Shown here in pieces: positions 26,704 through 35,868 of a stretch of 64,000 nt of DNA. The position numbers and the translations under genes were made by a program. This stretch comes from Burkholderiales bacterium. GTDB taxonomy: Bacteria > Pseudomonadota > Gammaproteobacteria > Burkholderiales > Ga0077523. The notes under the pieces were generated by a model. That model had not been told where the DNA came from. It saw only the letters and a list, made by a program, of their open reading frames with translations, and searched no databases. Location: NCBI GenBank assembly GCA_019747905.1, contig JAIEQG010000027.1, forward strand, positions 1-64,000. Reading direction: 5' to 3'. Within the stretch, counting starts at the first letter, position 1. Each line of letters opens with the position of its first letter.

Positions 26704-27852
26704 GTGTCTGTGGACGCTGCCTGGTCCTGGTTCGAGCGCTGGCAGGCGACGCGCGACCGCCTGCTGGCCAGCCCGCGGTTCCAGCGGTGGGCGGCAGCGT
26801 TCCCGCTGACGCGACCCATCGCGCGGCGGCGGGCGCGGCAGCTGTTCGATCTGTGTGCGGGGTTCGTCTATACCCAGATCCTCCTCGCCTGCGTGCGCTT
26901 GCGATTGTTCGAGATTCTCGCCGAACGTCCGCAAACAACCGGGGAACTGGCCCGTAGATTGTCGTTGTCCCGTGAAAGTGCGGATCGACTGCTGGCGGCC
27001 GCGGCGGCACTGCGCCTCGTGGAAAAGCGCGGCGATGACCAGTTTGCGCTCGGGCCGTTGGGTGCGCCGATGGTCGGGAATGCCGGGCTTGTTGCCATGG
27101 TCGAGCATCACAGCGTGCTCTATGGGGATCTTGCCGACCCCGTCGCGCTCCTCCGAGGCGAGCACCGGGACACCGCGTTGTCGCGCTACTGGACCTACGC
27201 CTCGTCCGACCGACCGGTTGAACTCCAGGCCGACCATGTAAGCGCCTACACGCGCCTGATGGCGGCCTCGCAGCCCCTGGTCGCCGGCGAGATCCTCGAT
27301 GCCTATCCGTTGCGCCGGCACCATTGCCTGCTGGACGTGGGTGGGGGGGACGGTTCGTTCCTGGTGAGCGCGGCACAACGGGCGCCGGATCTGCGGGTGA
27401 TCCTGTTCGATCTGCCGCCGGTCGCGGACCGTGCACGCACCCGGTTTGCCGCGGCCGGAATCTCGGACCGAGCTACTGCAGTGGGTGGCGACTTCCACGC
27501 GGATCCCCTGCCGACGGGCGCGGACGTGATTTCCCTGATCCGTGTCATCCACGATCACGACGACGTGCAAGCGCTGTCGATCCTGGAGTCGGTCCGCCGG
27601 GCCCTGCCCCCCGGCGGGACACTCCTGCTGGCCGAGCCCCTGGCCGGTACCCGCGGCGCCGAGCCCGTGGGGGATGCCTATTTCGGCTTCTATCTCATGG
27701 CGATGGGCCAGGGGCGGCCGCGTACGCGGGCAGCGCTCGAGGCGCTCTTGCGCCTGGCCGGTTTCCGGCGGCCCCGTTGGGTGCGCACCCGGATTCCGCT
27801 GCAGACCGGTTTGCTGGTGGCCCGGTCTGCACCTGACAGTCCATGGCGTTAA
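26704..27852 (+). CDS. crtF: Hydroxyneurosporene O-methyltransferase
   Basis: A 382-residue SAM-dependent O-methyltransferase that methylates the hydroxyl group introduced by CrtC. The N-terminal helix-rich dimerisation part contains a winged-helix segment (TTGELARRLSLSRESADRLL). The SAM loop is LLDVGGGDGSFLVSAAQRAP about residue 215 and the catalytic region contains RVIHDHDD. The start is GTG 26704; GTG 26710 or a TTG at 26656 are alternatives, and no good ribosome site settles it. The end of the gene abuts the bchC promoter. Confidence 0.9.
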   Translation: MSVDAAWSWFERWQATRDRLLASPRFQRWAAAFPLTRPIARRRARQLFDLCAGFVYTQILLACVRLRLFEILAERPQTTGELARRLSLSRESADRLLAAAAALRLVEKRGDDQFALGPLGAPMVGNAGLVAMVEHHSVLYGDLADPVALLRGEHRDTALSRYWTYASSDRPVELQADHVSAYTRLMAASQPLVAGEILDAYPLRRHHCLLDVGGGDGSFLVSAAQRAPDLRVILFDLPPVADRARTRFAAAGISDRATAVGGDFHADPLPTGADVISLIRVIHDHDDVQALSILESVRRALPPGGTLLLAEPLAGTRGAEPVGDAYFGFYLMAMGQGRPRTRAALEALLRLAGFRRPRWVRTRIPLQTGLLVARSAPDSPWR

Positions 27853-27858
27853 TCGTAC

Positions 27859-27890
27859 TTGACAGTCCAACGTGTCCGCGTAGACTGACA
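27859..27890 (+). promoter_or_regulatory. bchC promoter with PpsR/CrtJ operator
   Basis: TTGACA (27859-27864), a 16-bp spacer and TAGACT (27881-27886) form a sigma-70 promoter. The operator TGTCCGCGTAGACTGACA (27873-27890) matches TGTC-N10-GACA exactly and covers the -10. A further TGACA half-site lies upstream at the crtF stop (27836-27840). This arrangement is like that described for the bchC promoter of Rhodobacter and should control the bchCXYZ-puf superoperon. Confidence 0.75.
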
Positions 27891-27940
27891 CTCATGGACA
27901 CTCAGCATTCGATAACGAGCTGCGGTCAGCGCTCGAAACA

Positions 27941-28891
27941 ATGAGTCCTGCGATGAACACGCTGGCCGTCGTGCTCGAGGAACCCGAGCACCTCGTGCTC
28001 AGTCGCCTGGCTCTTTCCCCGCCGGGTGCAGAGGACGTGGTCGTCGACATCGAGTGGAGCGGCATCAGCACCGGGACCGAGCGCCTGCTCTGGTCCGGTC
28101 GCATGCCGCCGTTCCCGGGCATGGGGTATCCGCTGGTGCCGGGCTACGAGTCGGTCGGACGCGTCAGCGCCGTCGGCAATCGCGCGACGGCACGGGTGGG
28201 TGAACGGGTATTCGTGCCCGGGGCCCGCTGTTTCGGAGACGTGCGCGGCCTGTTCGGTGGTGCTGCAGCCCGCGTTGTCGTGCCGGAATCGAAGGTGCTG
28301 CGCTTCGACGAAAAGTTGGGCGAGCAGGGCGTGCTGCTAGCGCTGGCCGCGACGGCGCACCACGCGACGGGTGGTACGAGCGCCCGCCAACCCGATCTCA
28401 TCGTCGGTCACGGCGTACTCGGTCGCCTGATTGCACGGCTTGCGGTGATCGCCGGTGCCCATCCCGTGGTGTGGGAACGCAACGCCGATCGTGCCCAGGG
28501 CGCCGAAGGCTACCGCGTCATCGACCCGAACGACGATCCGCGCCGTGACTACCGGACGATCTGTGACGTGAGCGGCGACGCGACGCTGCTCGACGCGTTG
28601 ATCGCGCGGCTGGCGCCTGGGGGCGAGATCGTGCTTGCAGGTTTCTACAGCGAGCCGCTGACCTTCACCTTCCCGCCCGCATTCATGCGTGAGGCCCGCA
28701 TTCGCGTCGCGGCCGAATGGCGCGAGTCGGATCTCGCGACGGTACGCGAGCTGGCCGAGTCGGGGCGCCTGTCGCTCGACGGCCTCATCACCCACTGCCG
28801 CGACGCAGGCGATGCCCCGGAGGCCTATCGCACGGCGTTCGGCGACCCGGGCTGCCTCAAGATGATTCTCGATTGGAGAGCGTACTCATGA
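27941..28891 (+). CDS. bchC: Bacteriochlorophyllide a dehydrogenase
   Basis: A 316-residue NAD-dependent medium-chain dehydrogenase that oxidises the 3-hydroxyethyl group to acetyl in the last part of bacteriochlorophyllide a synthesis. Features are the truncated zinc-free alcohol dehydrogenase N-domain with SGISTGTERLLWSGRMPPFPG, a Rossmann motif VGHGVLGRLIARLAV about residue 160, and GPGCLKMILDW-type ending. ATG 27941 or 27953 may be used. It is the first gene of the superoperon; the stop overlaps the bchX ATG (ATGA). Confidence 0.94.
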   Translation: MSPAMNTLAVVLEEPEHLVLSRLALSPPGAEDVVVDIEWSGISTGTERLLWSGRMPPFPGMGYPLVPGYESVGRVSAVGNRATARVGERVFVPGARCFGDVRGLFGGAAARVVVPESKVLRFDEKLGEQGVLLALAATAHHATGGTSARQPDLIVGHGVLGRLIARLAVIAGAHPVVWERNADRAQGAEGYRVIDPNDDPRRDYRTICDVSGDATLLDALIARLAPGGEIVLAGFYSEPLTFTFPPAFMREARIRVAAEWRESDLATVRELAESGRLSLDGLITHCRDAGDAPEAYRTAFGDPGCLKMILDWRAYS

Positions 28892-29907
28892 ACGACGCCT
28901 GCGGCAGCAACCTCGCGGTACCGGTCAAGTTCAGCATGAAGGACCGTCTGCGTGCCGAAGCCGCCATCGAGCCCGATCCGGTTGCCACGGCGGCACCTAC
29001 CAAGACCACGCAGATCATCGCGATCTACGGCAAGGGCGGCATCGGCAAGAGTTTCACGCTCGCCAACCTGTCGTACATGATGGCGCAACAGGGCAAGAAG
29101 GTGCTGCTGATCGGCTGCGATCCGAAGAGCGACACCACCAGCCTGCTGTTCGGCGGCAAGGCCTGTCCCACCATCATCGAGACCTCCTCGAAGAAGAAGC
29201 TGGCGGGCGAGCAGGTCGCCATCGGCGACGTGTGCTTCAAGCGCGACGGTGTGTTCGCGATGGAACTGGGCGGCCCGGAAGTGGGCCGCGGCTGCGGCGG
29301 ACGCGGGATCATCCACGGCTTCGAGACCCTCGAGAAGCTCGGTTTCCACGAATGGGGCTTCGACTACGTGCTGCTCGATTTCCTGGGCGACGTGGTCTGC
29401 GGCGGCTTCGGCCTGCCGATCGCCCGCGACATGTGCCAGAAGGTCATCGTCGTGGGCTCGAACGACCTGCAGTCGCTCTACGTCGCCAACAACGTCTGCT
29501 CGGCGGTGGAGTACTTCCGCAAGCTGGGCGGCAACGTCGGTGTGGCCGGCCTGGTGGTGAACAAGGATGACAGCACCGGCGAAGCGCAGGCCTTCGCGCA
29601 AGCCGTCGGCATTCCGGTTCTGGCCTCGATTCCGGCCCACGAAGACATTCGCCGCAAGTCCGCGAACTACGAGATCATCGGGCGCCCCGGCGGGCAGTGG
29701 GCCTCGGTGTTCGAGGAACTCGCGACCAATGTCGCCGAAGCCCCGCCGTTGCGGCCCACACCGCTGACCCAGGACGGGCTGCTCGGCCTCTTCTCTGGTG
29801 ACGTCGTGGGCCGCAATGTCGTGCTCGAGCCCGCCACGCTGTTCGACATGGTCGGCAAGACCGAGATCGAGCACAAGTCCCTCGAAGTGATCTACGACGC
29901 GGCATGA
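28888..29907 (+). CDS. bchX: Chlorophyllide a reductase iron protein subunit X
   Basis: A 339-residue NifH-like ATPase that feeds electrons to BchYZ during reduction of the C7-C8 bond of chlorophyllide. The P-loop is [15 protein letters not shown] about residues 50-64. The cysteines that bridge the dimer's 4Fe-4S cluster are in GRGCGGRG and DVVCGGFGLP. An N-terminal extension of about 45 residues is normal for BchX and separates it from BchL. Coupled by 4-bp overlaps to bchC and bchY. Confidence 0.96.
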   Translation: MNDACGSNLAVPVKFSMKDRLRAEAAIEPDPVATAAPTKTTQIIAIYGKGGIGKSFTLANLSYMMAQQGKKVLLIGCDPKSDTTSLLFGGKACPTIIETSSKKKLAGEQVAIGDVCFKRDGVFAMELGGPEVGRGCGGRGIIHGFETLEKLGFHEWGFDYVLLDFLGDVVCGGFGLPIARDMCQKVIVVGSNDLQSLYVANNVCSAVEYFRKLGGNVGVAGLVVNKDDSTGEAQAFAQAVGIPVLASIPAHEDIRRKSANYEIIGRPGGQWASVFEELATNVAEAPPLRPTPLTQDGLLGLFSGDVVGRNVVLEPATLFDMVGKTEIEHKSLEVIYDAA

Positions 29908-31532
29908 ACGCCAAGACGCCGCCGGAGCTGCTGCAACCGGCCTCCGCCGTGGAGGTGGTGTACGACGCAGCTCACGTAGCGCCCATGGCGAACGACAGCG
30001 CCGCACCGGTGAGCGCGAAACGCGTGATCCCGATCAACGTCGCTGCGACTGCATCGGACGGCCTGGGTTGTCATTCCGGCAAGGAGCAGCTGCGCGCGGC
30101 TGCCGAGGCCGCCGGCAACAGCGAAGCCCTGCAGCGCTACGCGACCGACTATCCGGTGGGGCCGCACGACCAGCCGCAGAGCATGTGTCCGGCCTTCGGC
30201 TCGCTGCGGGTCGGCCTGCGCATGCGCCGCACCGCGACGGTGCTGTCCGGCTCCGCATGCTGCGTCTACGGGCTGACGTTCACGTCGCACTTCTACGGCG
30301 CCAGGCGCACCGTGGGCTACGTACCGTTCAATTCCGAGACCCTGGTCACCGGCAAGCTGTTCGAAGACATTCGCGAAGCAGTCTTCAAGCTGGCCGATCC
30401 GGCACTGTACGACGCCGTGGTGGTGACGAACCTCTGCGTGCCGACCGCATCCGGTGTGCCGCTGCGGCTGTTGCCCAAGGAGATCAACGGTGTGCGCATC
30501 GTGGGCATCGACGTGCCCGGCTTCGGCGTGCCGACCCACGCGGAAGCGAAGGACGTGCTCGCGGGCGCGATGCTGCATTACGCCCGTACCGAAGTCGAAC
30601 AGGGGCCGGTGGCGGCACCCCGCAACGGCGTGAGCGACAAGCCGACCGTCACGTTCCTCGGCGAGATGTTTCCGGCCGATCCGGTGGGCATCGGCATGAT
30701 GCTGGAACCGCTGGGTCTGGCGGCCGGCCCGGTGGTGCCGACGCGCGAATGGCGTGAGCTCTATGCCGCTCTCGACTGCGCCGTCGTGGCGGCGATCCAT
30801 CCTTTCTACACCGCGTCGATGCGCGAGTTCGAAGCGGCGGGTCGCACCATCGTCGGATCGGCGCCCGTGGGCTACGACGGCACGGCTGCATGGCTCGATG
30901 CCATCGGCGACGCGTGCGGGATCGCGCGCGATCGGGTCGAAGCCGCCAAGAACAGGATCCTCCCCGCGATCCGCAGTGCACTCGATCGAACGCCGATCAA
31001 GGGCCGCGTGACCCTGTCCGGGTACGAAGGCTCGGAGTTGCTCGTCGCGAGGCTGCTCATCGAGAGCGGCGCCGACGTTCGCTACGTGGGCACGGCCTGT
31101 CCGCGCACGCGCTGGTCCGACCCGGACCGCGAGTGGCTCGAAGGAAAGGGTGTTCGCGTGCAGTACCGCGCTTCCCTGGAACAGGATCTTGCCGCGATGG
31201 CGGAATTCGAGCCCGACCTTGCGATCGGCACGACGCCGGTGGTGCAGGCTGCCAAGGAACGTGCGATCCCCGGCCTCTATTTCACGAATCTCATCTCGGC
31301 GCGGCCGCTGATGGGTGTGGCTGGTGCCGGATCGCTCGCCCAGGTGATTGGCGGAGCGCTCGGCAACAAGGCGCGCTTCGACACCATGAAGGCCTTCTTC
31401 ACCGGTGTCGGCGAGGGCCATGCCGCCGGCATCTGGGAAGACACGCCGAAGGATCGACCGGAGTTTCGCGCGGCCTATCGCAAGCAACTGGAGAAGCTGG
31501 CGAAGAAGTCCAAGATCGAGGACCCGATCTGA
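29904..31532 (+). CDS. bchY: Chlorophyllide a reductase subunit Y
   Basis: A 542-residue NifD/E-like subunit of the nitrogenase-type chlorophyllide reductase. Cluster-ligating cysteine motifs include [22 protein letters not shown] and [12 protein letters not shown] about residue 115. An N-terminal extension of about 50 residues is low in conservation. It overlaps bchX (ATGA) and bchZ (TGATG). Confidence 0.95.
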   Translation: MNAKTPPELLQPASAVEVVYDAAHVAPMANDSAAPVSAKRVIPINVAATASDGLGCHSGKEQLRAAAEAAGNSEALQRYATDYPVGPHDQPQSMCPAFGSLRVGLRMRRTATVLSGSACCVYGLTFTSHFYGARRTVGYVPFNSETLVTGKLFEDIREAVFKLADPALYDAVVVTNLCVPTASGVPLRLLPKEINGVRIVGIDVPGFGVPTHAEAKDVLAGAMLHYARTEVEQGPVAAPRNGVSDKPTVTFLGEMFPADPVGIGMMLEPLGLAAGPVVPTREWRELYAALDCAVVAAIHPFYTASMREFEAAGRTIVGSAPVGYDGTAAWLDAIGDACGIARDRVEAAKNRILPAIRSALDRTPIKGRVTLSGYEGSELLVARLLIESGADVRYVGTACPRTRWSDPDREWLEGKGVRVQYRASLEQDLAAMAEFEPDLAIGTTPVVQAAKERAIPGLYFTNLISARPLMGVAGAGSLAQVIGGALGNKARFDTMKAFFTGVGEGHAAGIWEDTPKDRPEFRAAYRKQLEKLAKKSKIEDPI

Positions 31533-32989
31533 TGCTGGTCCTCGATCATGATCGCGCCGGCGGCTACTGGGGGTCGGTGTACGTCTTCACCGCCATCAAG
31601 GGCTTGCAGGTCATCATCGACGGCCCGGTGGGTTGCGAGAACCTGCCGGTGACATCGGTGCTGCACTACACCGACGCGTTGCCGCCGCACGAACTGCCCA
31701 TCGTGGTCACCGGCCTGGGCGAAGAGGAACTCGGCCAGCACGGGACCGAAGGTGCGATGAAACGGGCGCACAAGGTGCTCGACCCGGACCAGCCCGCGGT
31801 GGTGGTGACCGGCTCCATCGCCGAGATGATCGGCGGCGGCGTCACGCCGGAAGGCACGAACATCAAGCGCTTCCTGCCTCGTACCATCGACGAGGATCAG
31901 TGGCAGAGCGCCAACCGCGCAATGTTCTGGTTGTGGACCGAATACGGCCTCAAGAAGATTCCCGCGCGCAAGGCGCCGAAGCCGGGCGAGAAGCCGCGCG
32001 TCAACATCATCGGGCCGAGCTACGGCTACTTCAACATGCCCTCCGATCTCGCCGAGATCCGGCGGCTGGTGGAAGGCATCGGGGCCGAGATCAACCTCGT
32101 GTTCCCGCTCGGCAGTCACGTGGCCGACGTGCCGAAGCTCATCGACGCCGACGTGAACGTCTGCATGTACCGCGAGTACGGGCGGATGCTGTGCGAGGCG
32201 CTCGATCGGCCGTACCTGCAGGCGCCGATCGGACTGCACAGCACGACCACGTTCCTGCGCACGCTGGGCGAACTGCTCGGCCTCGATCCCGAACCCTTCA
32301 TCGAGCGCGAGAAGCACACCACGGTGAAGCCGCTCTGGGACCTCTGGCGGTCCGTCACCCAGGACTTCTTCGGCACCGCGAGCTTCGCCATCGTCGCCAA
32401 CGAGACGCACGCACGAGGCATCCGGCACTTTCTCGAAACGGAGATGGGCTTGCCCTGCACGTTCGCGTTCGCACGCCGTCCGGGCGTCAAGCCCGACAAC
32501 GAAGCGGTGCGCGAGGCGCTGAAGGAAAAGCCGCCGCTCGTGCTGTTCGGCAGCTACAACGAACGCATGTACCTGGCAGAGCTGGGTGGACGCGCCATGT
32601 ACATCCCGGCCTCGTTCCCGGGCGCGATCATCCGCCGCCATACCGGCACGCCGTTCATGGGGTACGGGGGTGCCACCTATCTCGTGCAGGAAGTCTGCAA
32701 CGCGTTGTTCGACGCGCTGTTCAACATCCTGCCGCTCGGTACCGATCTCGATCGGGTCGAAGCCACGCCGGCACGTGTCGGCGCCTCGAGCGAACTGCCG
32801 TGGGACGCCGACGCGCACCAGCTGCTCGCGGAGGTCGTGGCGACACAACCGGTCCTGGTCCAGATCTCGGCGGCTAAGCGCATCCGCGATCGCGCCGAGC
32901 GCGATGCGCGGCGTGCGGGCGAGTTGCGCGTCACCACGGCGCGTGTCGAGCGTTCGCGCACCGCCCTGACCGAAGGGGTCGCCGCATGA
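31532..32989 (+). CDS. bchZ: Chlorophyllide a reductase subunit Z
   Basis: A 485-residue NifK/N-like partner of BchY. It begins directly with the core fold ([17 protein letters not shown]), has the cluster Cys in [19 protein letters not shown], and the C-terminal [21 protein letters not shown] segment conserved in BchZ, which resembles the end of chlorophyll-type reductases. The start ATG overlaps the bchY stop. It is followed by an overlapping small open frame and then the puf genes. Confidence 0.95.
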   Translation: MLVLDHDRAGGYWGSVYVFTAIKGLQVIIDGPVGCENLPVTSVLHYTDALPPHELPIVVTGLGEEELGQHGTEGAMKRAHKVLDPDQPAVVVTGSIAEMIGGGVTPEGTNIKRFLPRTIDEDQWQSANRAMFWLWTEYGLKKIPARKAPKPGEKPRVNIIGPSYGYFNMPSDLAEIRRLVEGIGAEINLVFPLGSHVADVPKLIDADVNVCMYREYGRMLCEALDRPYLQAPIGLHSTTTFLRTLGELLGLDPEPFIEREKHTTVKPLWDLWRSVTQDFFGTASFAIVANETHARGIRHFLETEMGLPCTFAFARRPGVKPDNEAVREALKEKPPLVLFGSYNERMYLAELGGRAMYIPASFPGAIIRRHTGTPFMGYGGATYLVQEVCNALFDALFNILPLGTDLDRVEATPARVGASSELPWDADAHQLLAEVVATQPVLVQISAAKRIRDRAERDARRAGELRVTTARVERSRTALTEGVAA

Positions 32990-33126
32990 GCGCTCCTGCA
33001 CACGATTCGAAGAATCTGCCCGGCCGTTTCGGGCGGACAGTGGGCCGTGGCGGATCCTCGCTGCGGCGATTTCCGCCGCGCGCTGTGGGGTGCGGTAACG
33101 GTCGCAAGACCAATCTGGAGGCTTGA
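32986..33126 (+). CDS. Possible 46-codon ORF between bchZ and pufB
   Basis: An open frame that starts on an ATG overlapping the bchZ stop (ATGA) and ends 3 bp before the pufB ATG, so it runs exactly across the gap. The product would be basic and Gly/Arg rich with no hydrophobic segment. pufQ lies here in Rhodobacter, but PufQ is longer and has a membrane span, so this is not a recognisable PufQ. It could be a coupling peptide that carries ribosomes to pufB, or chance. The same DNA folds into two hairpins. Confidence 0.3.
   Translation: MSAPAHDSKNLPGRFGRTVGRGGSSLRRFPPRAVGCGNGRKTNLEA
33016..33079 (+). other. Two stem-loops upstream of pufB
   Basis: Stem 33016-33022 with 33030-33036 (7 bp, one G-U pair, 7-base loop) and stem 33063-33068 with 33074-33079 (6 GC-rich bp, 5-base loop). 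Neither has a T-run, so they are more likely mRNA processing or stabilising elements at the 5' side of puf than terminators. Confidence 0.45.
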
Positions 33127-33129
33127 TAC

Positions 33130-33282
33130 ATGGCTGACATGCAAAGAACAGGCTCTCTTTCCGGGCTGACGGAAGATGAAGCCAGGCAGTTTCACGGCAT
33201 CTTCATGACGAGCTTCATCGTCTTCACGGTGATCGCCATCGTCGCGCACATCCTGGCGTGGAGCTGGAAGCCCTGGTTGTAA
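33130..33282 (+). CDS. pufB: Light-harvesting complex 1 beta polypeptide
   Basis: A 50-residue single-span antenna protein that pairs with PufA and binds bacteriochlorophyll a around the reaction centre. Hydrophilic N-terminus [14 protein letters not shown] with the conserved His22, membrane span about residues 23-46, the bacteriochlorophyll-ligating His40 in IVAHILAW, and the end WKPWL, all standard for LH1 beta. The ribosome site is TGGAGG, 10 bp upstream. Followed after 29 bp by the unusual beta-like gene. Confidence 0.96.
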   Translation: MADMQRTGSLSGLTEDEARQFHGIFMTSFIVFTVIAIVAHILAWSWKPWL

Positions 33283-33311
33283 CAGGTCACTACCCCAAGG
33301 AGGGCTCGCAA

Positions 33312-33536
33312 ATGTCTGACGAACGGAACCAGTCGCCAACGGCGCTCGCGCACAACGGGTCGAACGGATTCGGCGTCATCTTCTTGTCGAGCTTCATCGT
33401 CCTGCTTCTCGTGGCACTGGTGGCGCAGACGTTCGCGCTCCAGTGGCGGACCTGGTTGCCCGGGGCCGCGGGGGAGCGGTCGATGATCGGGGGCGTGAAG
33501 ACGGCGGTCTACACCTTTATGTCGCATCTCACTTAG
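33312..33536 (+). CDS. PufB-like membrane polypeptide lacking ligand histidines
   Basis: A 74-residue protein between pufB and pufA. Its span (residues 20-43) aligns without gaps with PufB: FGVIFLSSFIV against [11 protein letters not shown], then LVAQTFALQWRTWL against [14 protein letters not shown]. Both conserved histidines are changed (His22 to Gly21, and ligand His40 to Gln39). After the shared WRTWLPG it continues with a 23-residue tail (about 52-74) that PufB lacks. A perfect AAGGAGG lies 8 bp before the ATG, and its stop codon is part of the pufA ribosome site (TTAGGAGA), so expression is very likely. I know no named puf gene here. A role as a modified LH1 ring subunit, like PufX or protein W in function, is inference. 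Confidence 0.85.
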   Translation: MSDERNQSPTALAHNGSNGFGVIFLSSFIVLLLVALVAQTFALQWRTWLPGAAGERSMIGGVKTAVYTFMSHLT

Positions 33537-33548
33537 GAGACGAGAAAC

Positions 33549-33731
33549 ATGTGGAGAATCTGGCTTCTGTTCGATCCGCGCAGATCGTTGATCGCGTTGT
33601 TCACCTTCTTGTTCGTGCTGGCGCTGCTGATCCATTTCATCCTGCTCAGCACCGACAAGTTCAACTGGATCGAGGGTTCGAAGGCGCACGGTGGCGGCAC
33701 GCCGCCCGCGGTGCCGGCAGCCCAGAAGTAG
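33549..33731 (+). CDS. pufA: Light-harvesting complex 1 alpha polypeptide
   Basis: A 60-residue LH1 alpha antenna protein. N-terminus [12 protein letters not shown] is diagnostic; the membrane span is about residues 13-36 with the bacteriochlorophyll ligand His29 in [10 protein letters not shown], followed by FNWIEG and a Pro/Ala-rich tail. The ribosome site AGGAGA overlaps the stop of the preceding beta-like gene. A strong stem-loop follows before pufL. Confidence 0.95.
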   Translation: MWRIWLLFDPRRSLIALFTFLFVLALLIHFILLSTDKFNWIEGSKAHGGGTPPAVPAAQK

Positions 33732-33742
33732 CTGCGGTTGTG

Positions 33743-33793
33743 GAGGGACGCGGACGCGCCGGGTCTTGAAGCCCGACGCCGTCCGCAACCCTC
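33743..33793 (+). other. Intercistronic stem-loop between pufA and pufL
   Basis: An outer stem GAGGG/CCCTC (33743-33747 with 33789-33793), a 2x2 internal loop and an inner stem GCGGACG/CGTCCGC (33750-33756 with 33780-33786); the loop folds again. No T-run follows. In Rhodobacter a hairpin at this site protects the pufBA mRNA from 3' decay and sets the antenna to reaction-centre ratio; the same role is inferred. Confidence 0.7.
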
Positions 33794-33847
33794 GAGTGCC
33801 AGGACAAGCAGCCCGAGACGGGGCGCGCTCCAAGGGAGGAGGCAGCG

Positions 33848-34669
33848 ATGTCGATGCTCAGCTTTGAAAGGAAATACCGCGTTCGCGGTGGAACGCTGCT
33901 CGGGGGCGACCTGTTCGATTTCTGGGTGGGCCCGTTCTACGTGGGCTTCTTCGGCGTCACGACGATCTTCTTCGCCACTCTCGGTACGGCGTTGATCGTT
34001 TACGGCGCCGCCATTGGTCCGACGTGGAACCTCTGGCAGATCAACATCGCACCGCCGGACTTGAGCTACGGACTCCGGTTTGCGCCGCTGAAGGAGGGCG
34101 GGTTGTGGCAGCTGATCACCATCTGCGCGGTCGGGTCGTTCTGCTCCTGGGCCCTGCGCGAAGTGGAGATCTGCCGCAAGCTCGGCATCGGCTACCACGT
34201 GCCCTTCGCCTTCAGTTTCGCGATCCTCGCGTACGTGACGCTGGTCGTGTTCCGCCCGCTGCTCCTCGGTGCCTGGGGTCATGGCTTTCCCTACGGCATC
34301 CTGAGCCACCTCGACTGGGTGTCGAACACCGGCTACCAGTATCTGCACTTCCACTACAACCCGGCGCACATGATCGCGGTGAGCTTCTTCTTCACCACGT
34401 GTCTCGCGCTGTCGCTGCACGGGGCGTTGATTCTCTCGGCCACCAATCCGGGCAAGGGCGAGCGCATGAAGACGCCGGAGCACGAGAACACGTTCTTCCG
34501 CGACACCATCGGCTACTCGATCGGACCGCTCGGCATCCACCGGCTCGGGCTGTTCCTCGCGTTGAGTGCGGTGTTCTGGAGCGCGGTCTGCATCATCATC
34601 AGCGGCCCGTTCTGGACCCGTGGCTGGCCTGAGTGGTGGGGGTGGTGGCTCAACCTCCCGATCTGGTAA
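33848..34669 (+). CDS. pufL: Photosynthetic reaction centre L subunit
   Basis: A 273-residue five-helix protein of the type II reaction centre that binds, with PufM, the special pair, bacteriopheophytins, quinones and non-heme iron. N-terminus [35 protein letters not shown] is typical; the special-pair His is in [13 protein letters not shown] and the iron/QB-side His is in the EHENTFFRD region. A GGGAGGAGG ribosome site precedes the ATG. The 24 bp before pufM carry its own ribosome site. Confidence 0.97.
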   Translation: MSMLSFERKYRVRGGTLLGGDLFDFWVGPFYVGFFGVTTIFFATLGTALIVYGAAIGPTWNLWQINIAPPDLSYGLRFAPLKEGGLWQLITICAVGSFCSWALREVEICRKLGIGYHVPFAFSFAILAYVTLVVFRPLLLGAWGHGFPYGILSHLDWVSNTGYQYLHFHYNPAHMIAVSFFFTTCLALSLHGALILSATNPGKGERMKTPEHENTFFRDTIGYSIGPLGIHRLGLFLALSAVFWSAVCIIISGPFWTRGWPEWWGWWLNLPIW

Positions 34670-34693
34670 CCAGAACGACATAAGGGGATCACC

Positions 34694-35671
34694 ATGGCGG
34701 AATACCAGAACATCTTCACGCGCGTTCAAGTGCACGGCCCTGCGTACGCGGGCGTCGCGTTACCGGCCGGCAGCGTCTGGCGGCGCTCAGGCAAACCGGG
34801 CTTCATGCACCTCATCGGCAAGTTCGGCGATGCGCAGATCGGCCCCATCTACCTCGGGACCACGGGGCTGCTGTCGCTCATCTGCGGCTTCATCGCGATC
34901 GAGATCATCGGCCTCAACATGATGGCATCGGTCAACTGGGACCCGATCCAGTTCGTGCGGCAACTTTTCTGGCTCGGGCTCGAGCCGCCGGCGCCGGAGT
35001 ACGGACTCAAGTTTCCGCCGTTGCGCCAGGGCGGCTGGTGGCTGATGGCCGGCTTCTTCCTCACCGCGGCGATATTGCTGTGGTGGGTGCGCATGTACCG
35101 GCGCGCGAAAGCGCTCGGCATGGGAACGCACGTCGCGTGGGCCTTCGCGTCCGCCATCTGGCTCTATCTCGTGCTGGGCTTCATCCGGCCGCTGCTGATG
35201 GGAAGCTGGAGCGAGGCTGTCCCCTTCGGCATCTTTCCGCACCTCGACTGGACCGCGGCGTTCTCGATCCGCTACGGCAACCTGTTCTACAACCCCTTCC
35301 ACATGCTCTCGATCGCGTTCCTGTACGGCTCGGCACTGCTGTTCGCGATGCACGGGGCGACGATCCTGGCGGTGAGCCGGTTCGGCGGCGACCGTGAGCT
35401 CGAGCAAGTGGTGGATCGCGGCACCGCATCGGAGCGCGCCGCGCTGTTCTGGCGCTGGACCATGGGTTTCAACGCGACCATGGAATCGATCCACCGCTGG
35501 GCCTGGTGGTTCGCGGTGCTGACCCCGCTGTGCGGCGGCATCGGCATCCTGCTGACCGGCACCGTGGTGGACAACTGGTACCTGTGGGCGGTCAAGCATC
35601 ACGTCGCACCGGCCTACCCCGCGGTGTTCCCGCCCGTGATCGATCCGGCTGCCGGCGGAGCGTCGCAATGA
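34694..35671 (+). CDS. pufM: Photosynthetic reaction centre M subunit
   Basis: A 325-residue partner of PufL. It begins [20 protein letters not shown], has FNPFHMLSI-type [22 protein letters not shown] with the special-pair His, and the C-terminal [19 protein letters not shown]. The C-terminal end carries about 15 residues beyond the last helix, as in species with a PufC cytochrome. The TGA overlaps the ATG of the next small gene (ATGA). Confidence 0.97.
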   Translation: MAEYQNIFTRVQVHGPAYAGVALPAGSVWRRSGKPGFMHLIGKFGDAQIGPIYLGTTGLLSLICGFIAIEIIGLNMMASVNWDPIQFVRQLFWLGLEPPAPEYGLKFPPLRQGGWWLMAGFFLTAAILLWWVRMYRRAKALGMGTHVAWAFASAIWLYLVLGFIRPLLMGSWSEAVPFGIFPHLDWTAAFSIRYGNLFYNPFHMLSIAFLYGSALLFAMHGATILAVSRFGGDRELEQVVDRGTASERAALFWRWTMGFNATMESIHRWAWWFAVLTPLCGGIGILLTGTVVDNWYLWAVKHHVAPAYPAVFPPVIDPAAGGASQ

Positions 35672-35868
35672 AGGACGCCGGCCATCGCAAACGAATGGTG
35701 GGTCTCGCAACCGCGAGCGTGTGCGCGCTGACGGTGGGCTACGCCACGCTGTCACCGGAGCGCGGACCGCTGCCCACGCCGCAGATCAAGCTGAGCGACG
35801 CATCCTCATTCCTCAACCTGTTCCCGCCGGTCAAGGAACCGGCATCCAATCCGGGAGGTTCGCGATGA
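35668..35868 (+). CDS. 66-residue membrane-anchored protein between pufM and pufC
   Basis: An open frame coupled by ATGA overlaps to pufM upstream and pufC downstream, with GGCGGAG as ribosome site 9 bp before the ATG. The product has a basic start (KDAGHRKR), one hydrophobic segment at about residues 10-28 ([19 protein letters not shown]) and then a Pro-rich, probably periplasmic tail of about 38 residues ([21 protein letters not shown]). The segment lacks a clear cleavage site or lipobox, so an anchor is more likely than a signal. I do not recognise it; pufX occupies this place in Rhodobacter but there is no evident similarity. Confidence 0.75.
   Translation: MKDAGHRKRMVGLATASVCALTVGYATLSPERGPLPTPQIKLSDASSFLNLFPPVKEPASNPGGSR

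Noticed and set aside
32986-33126. pufQ assignment for the ORF before pufB
   Set aside because: Too short and without a hydrophobic span; only the position matches.
35668-35868. pufX assignment for the ORF after pufM
   Set aside because: Position is similar, but there is no sequence resemblance that I can see, and a PufC cytochrome follows.
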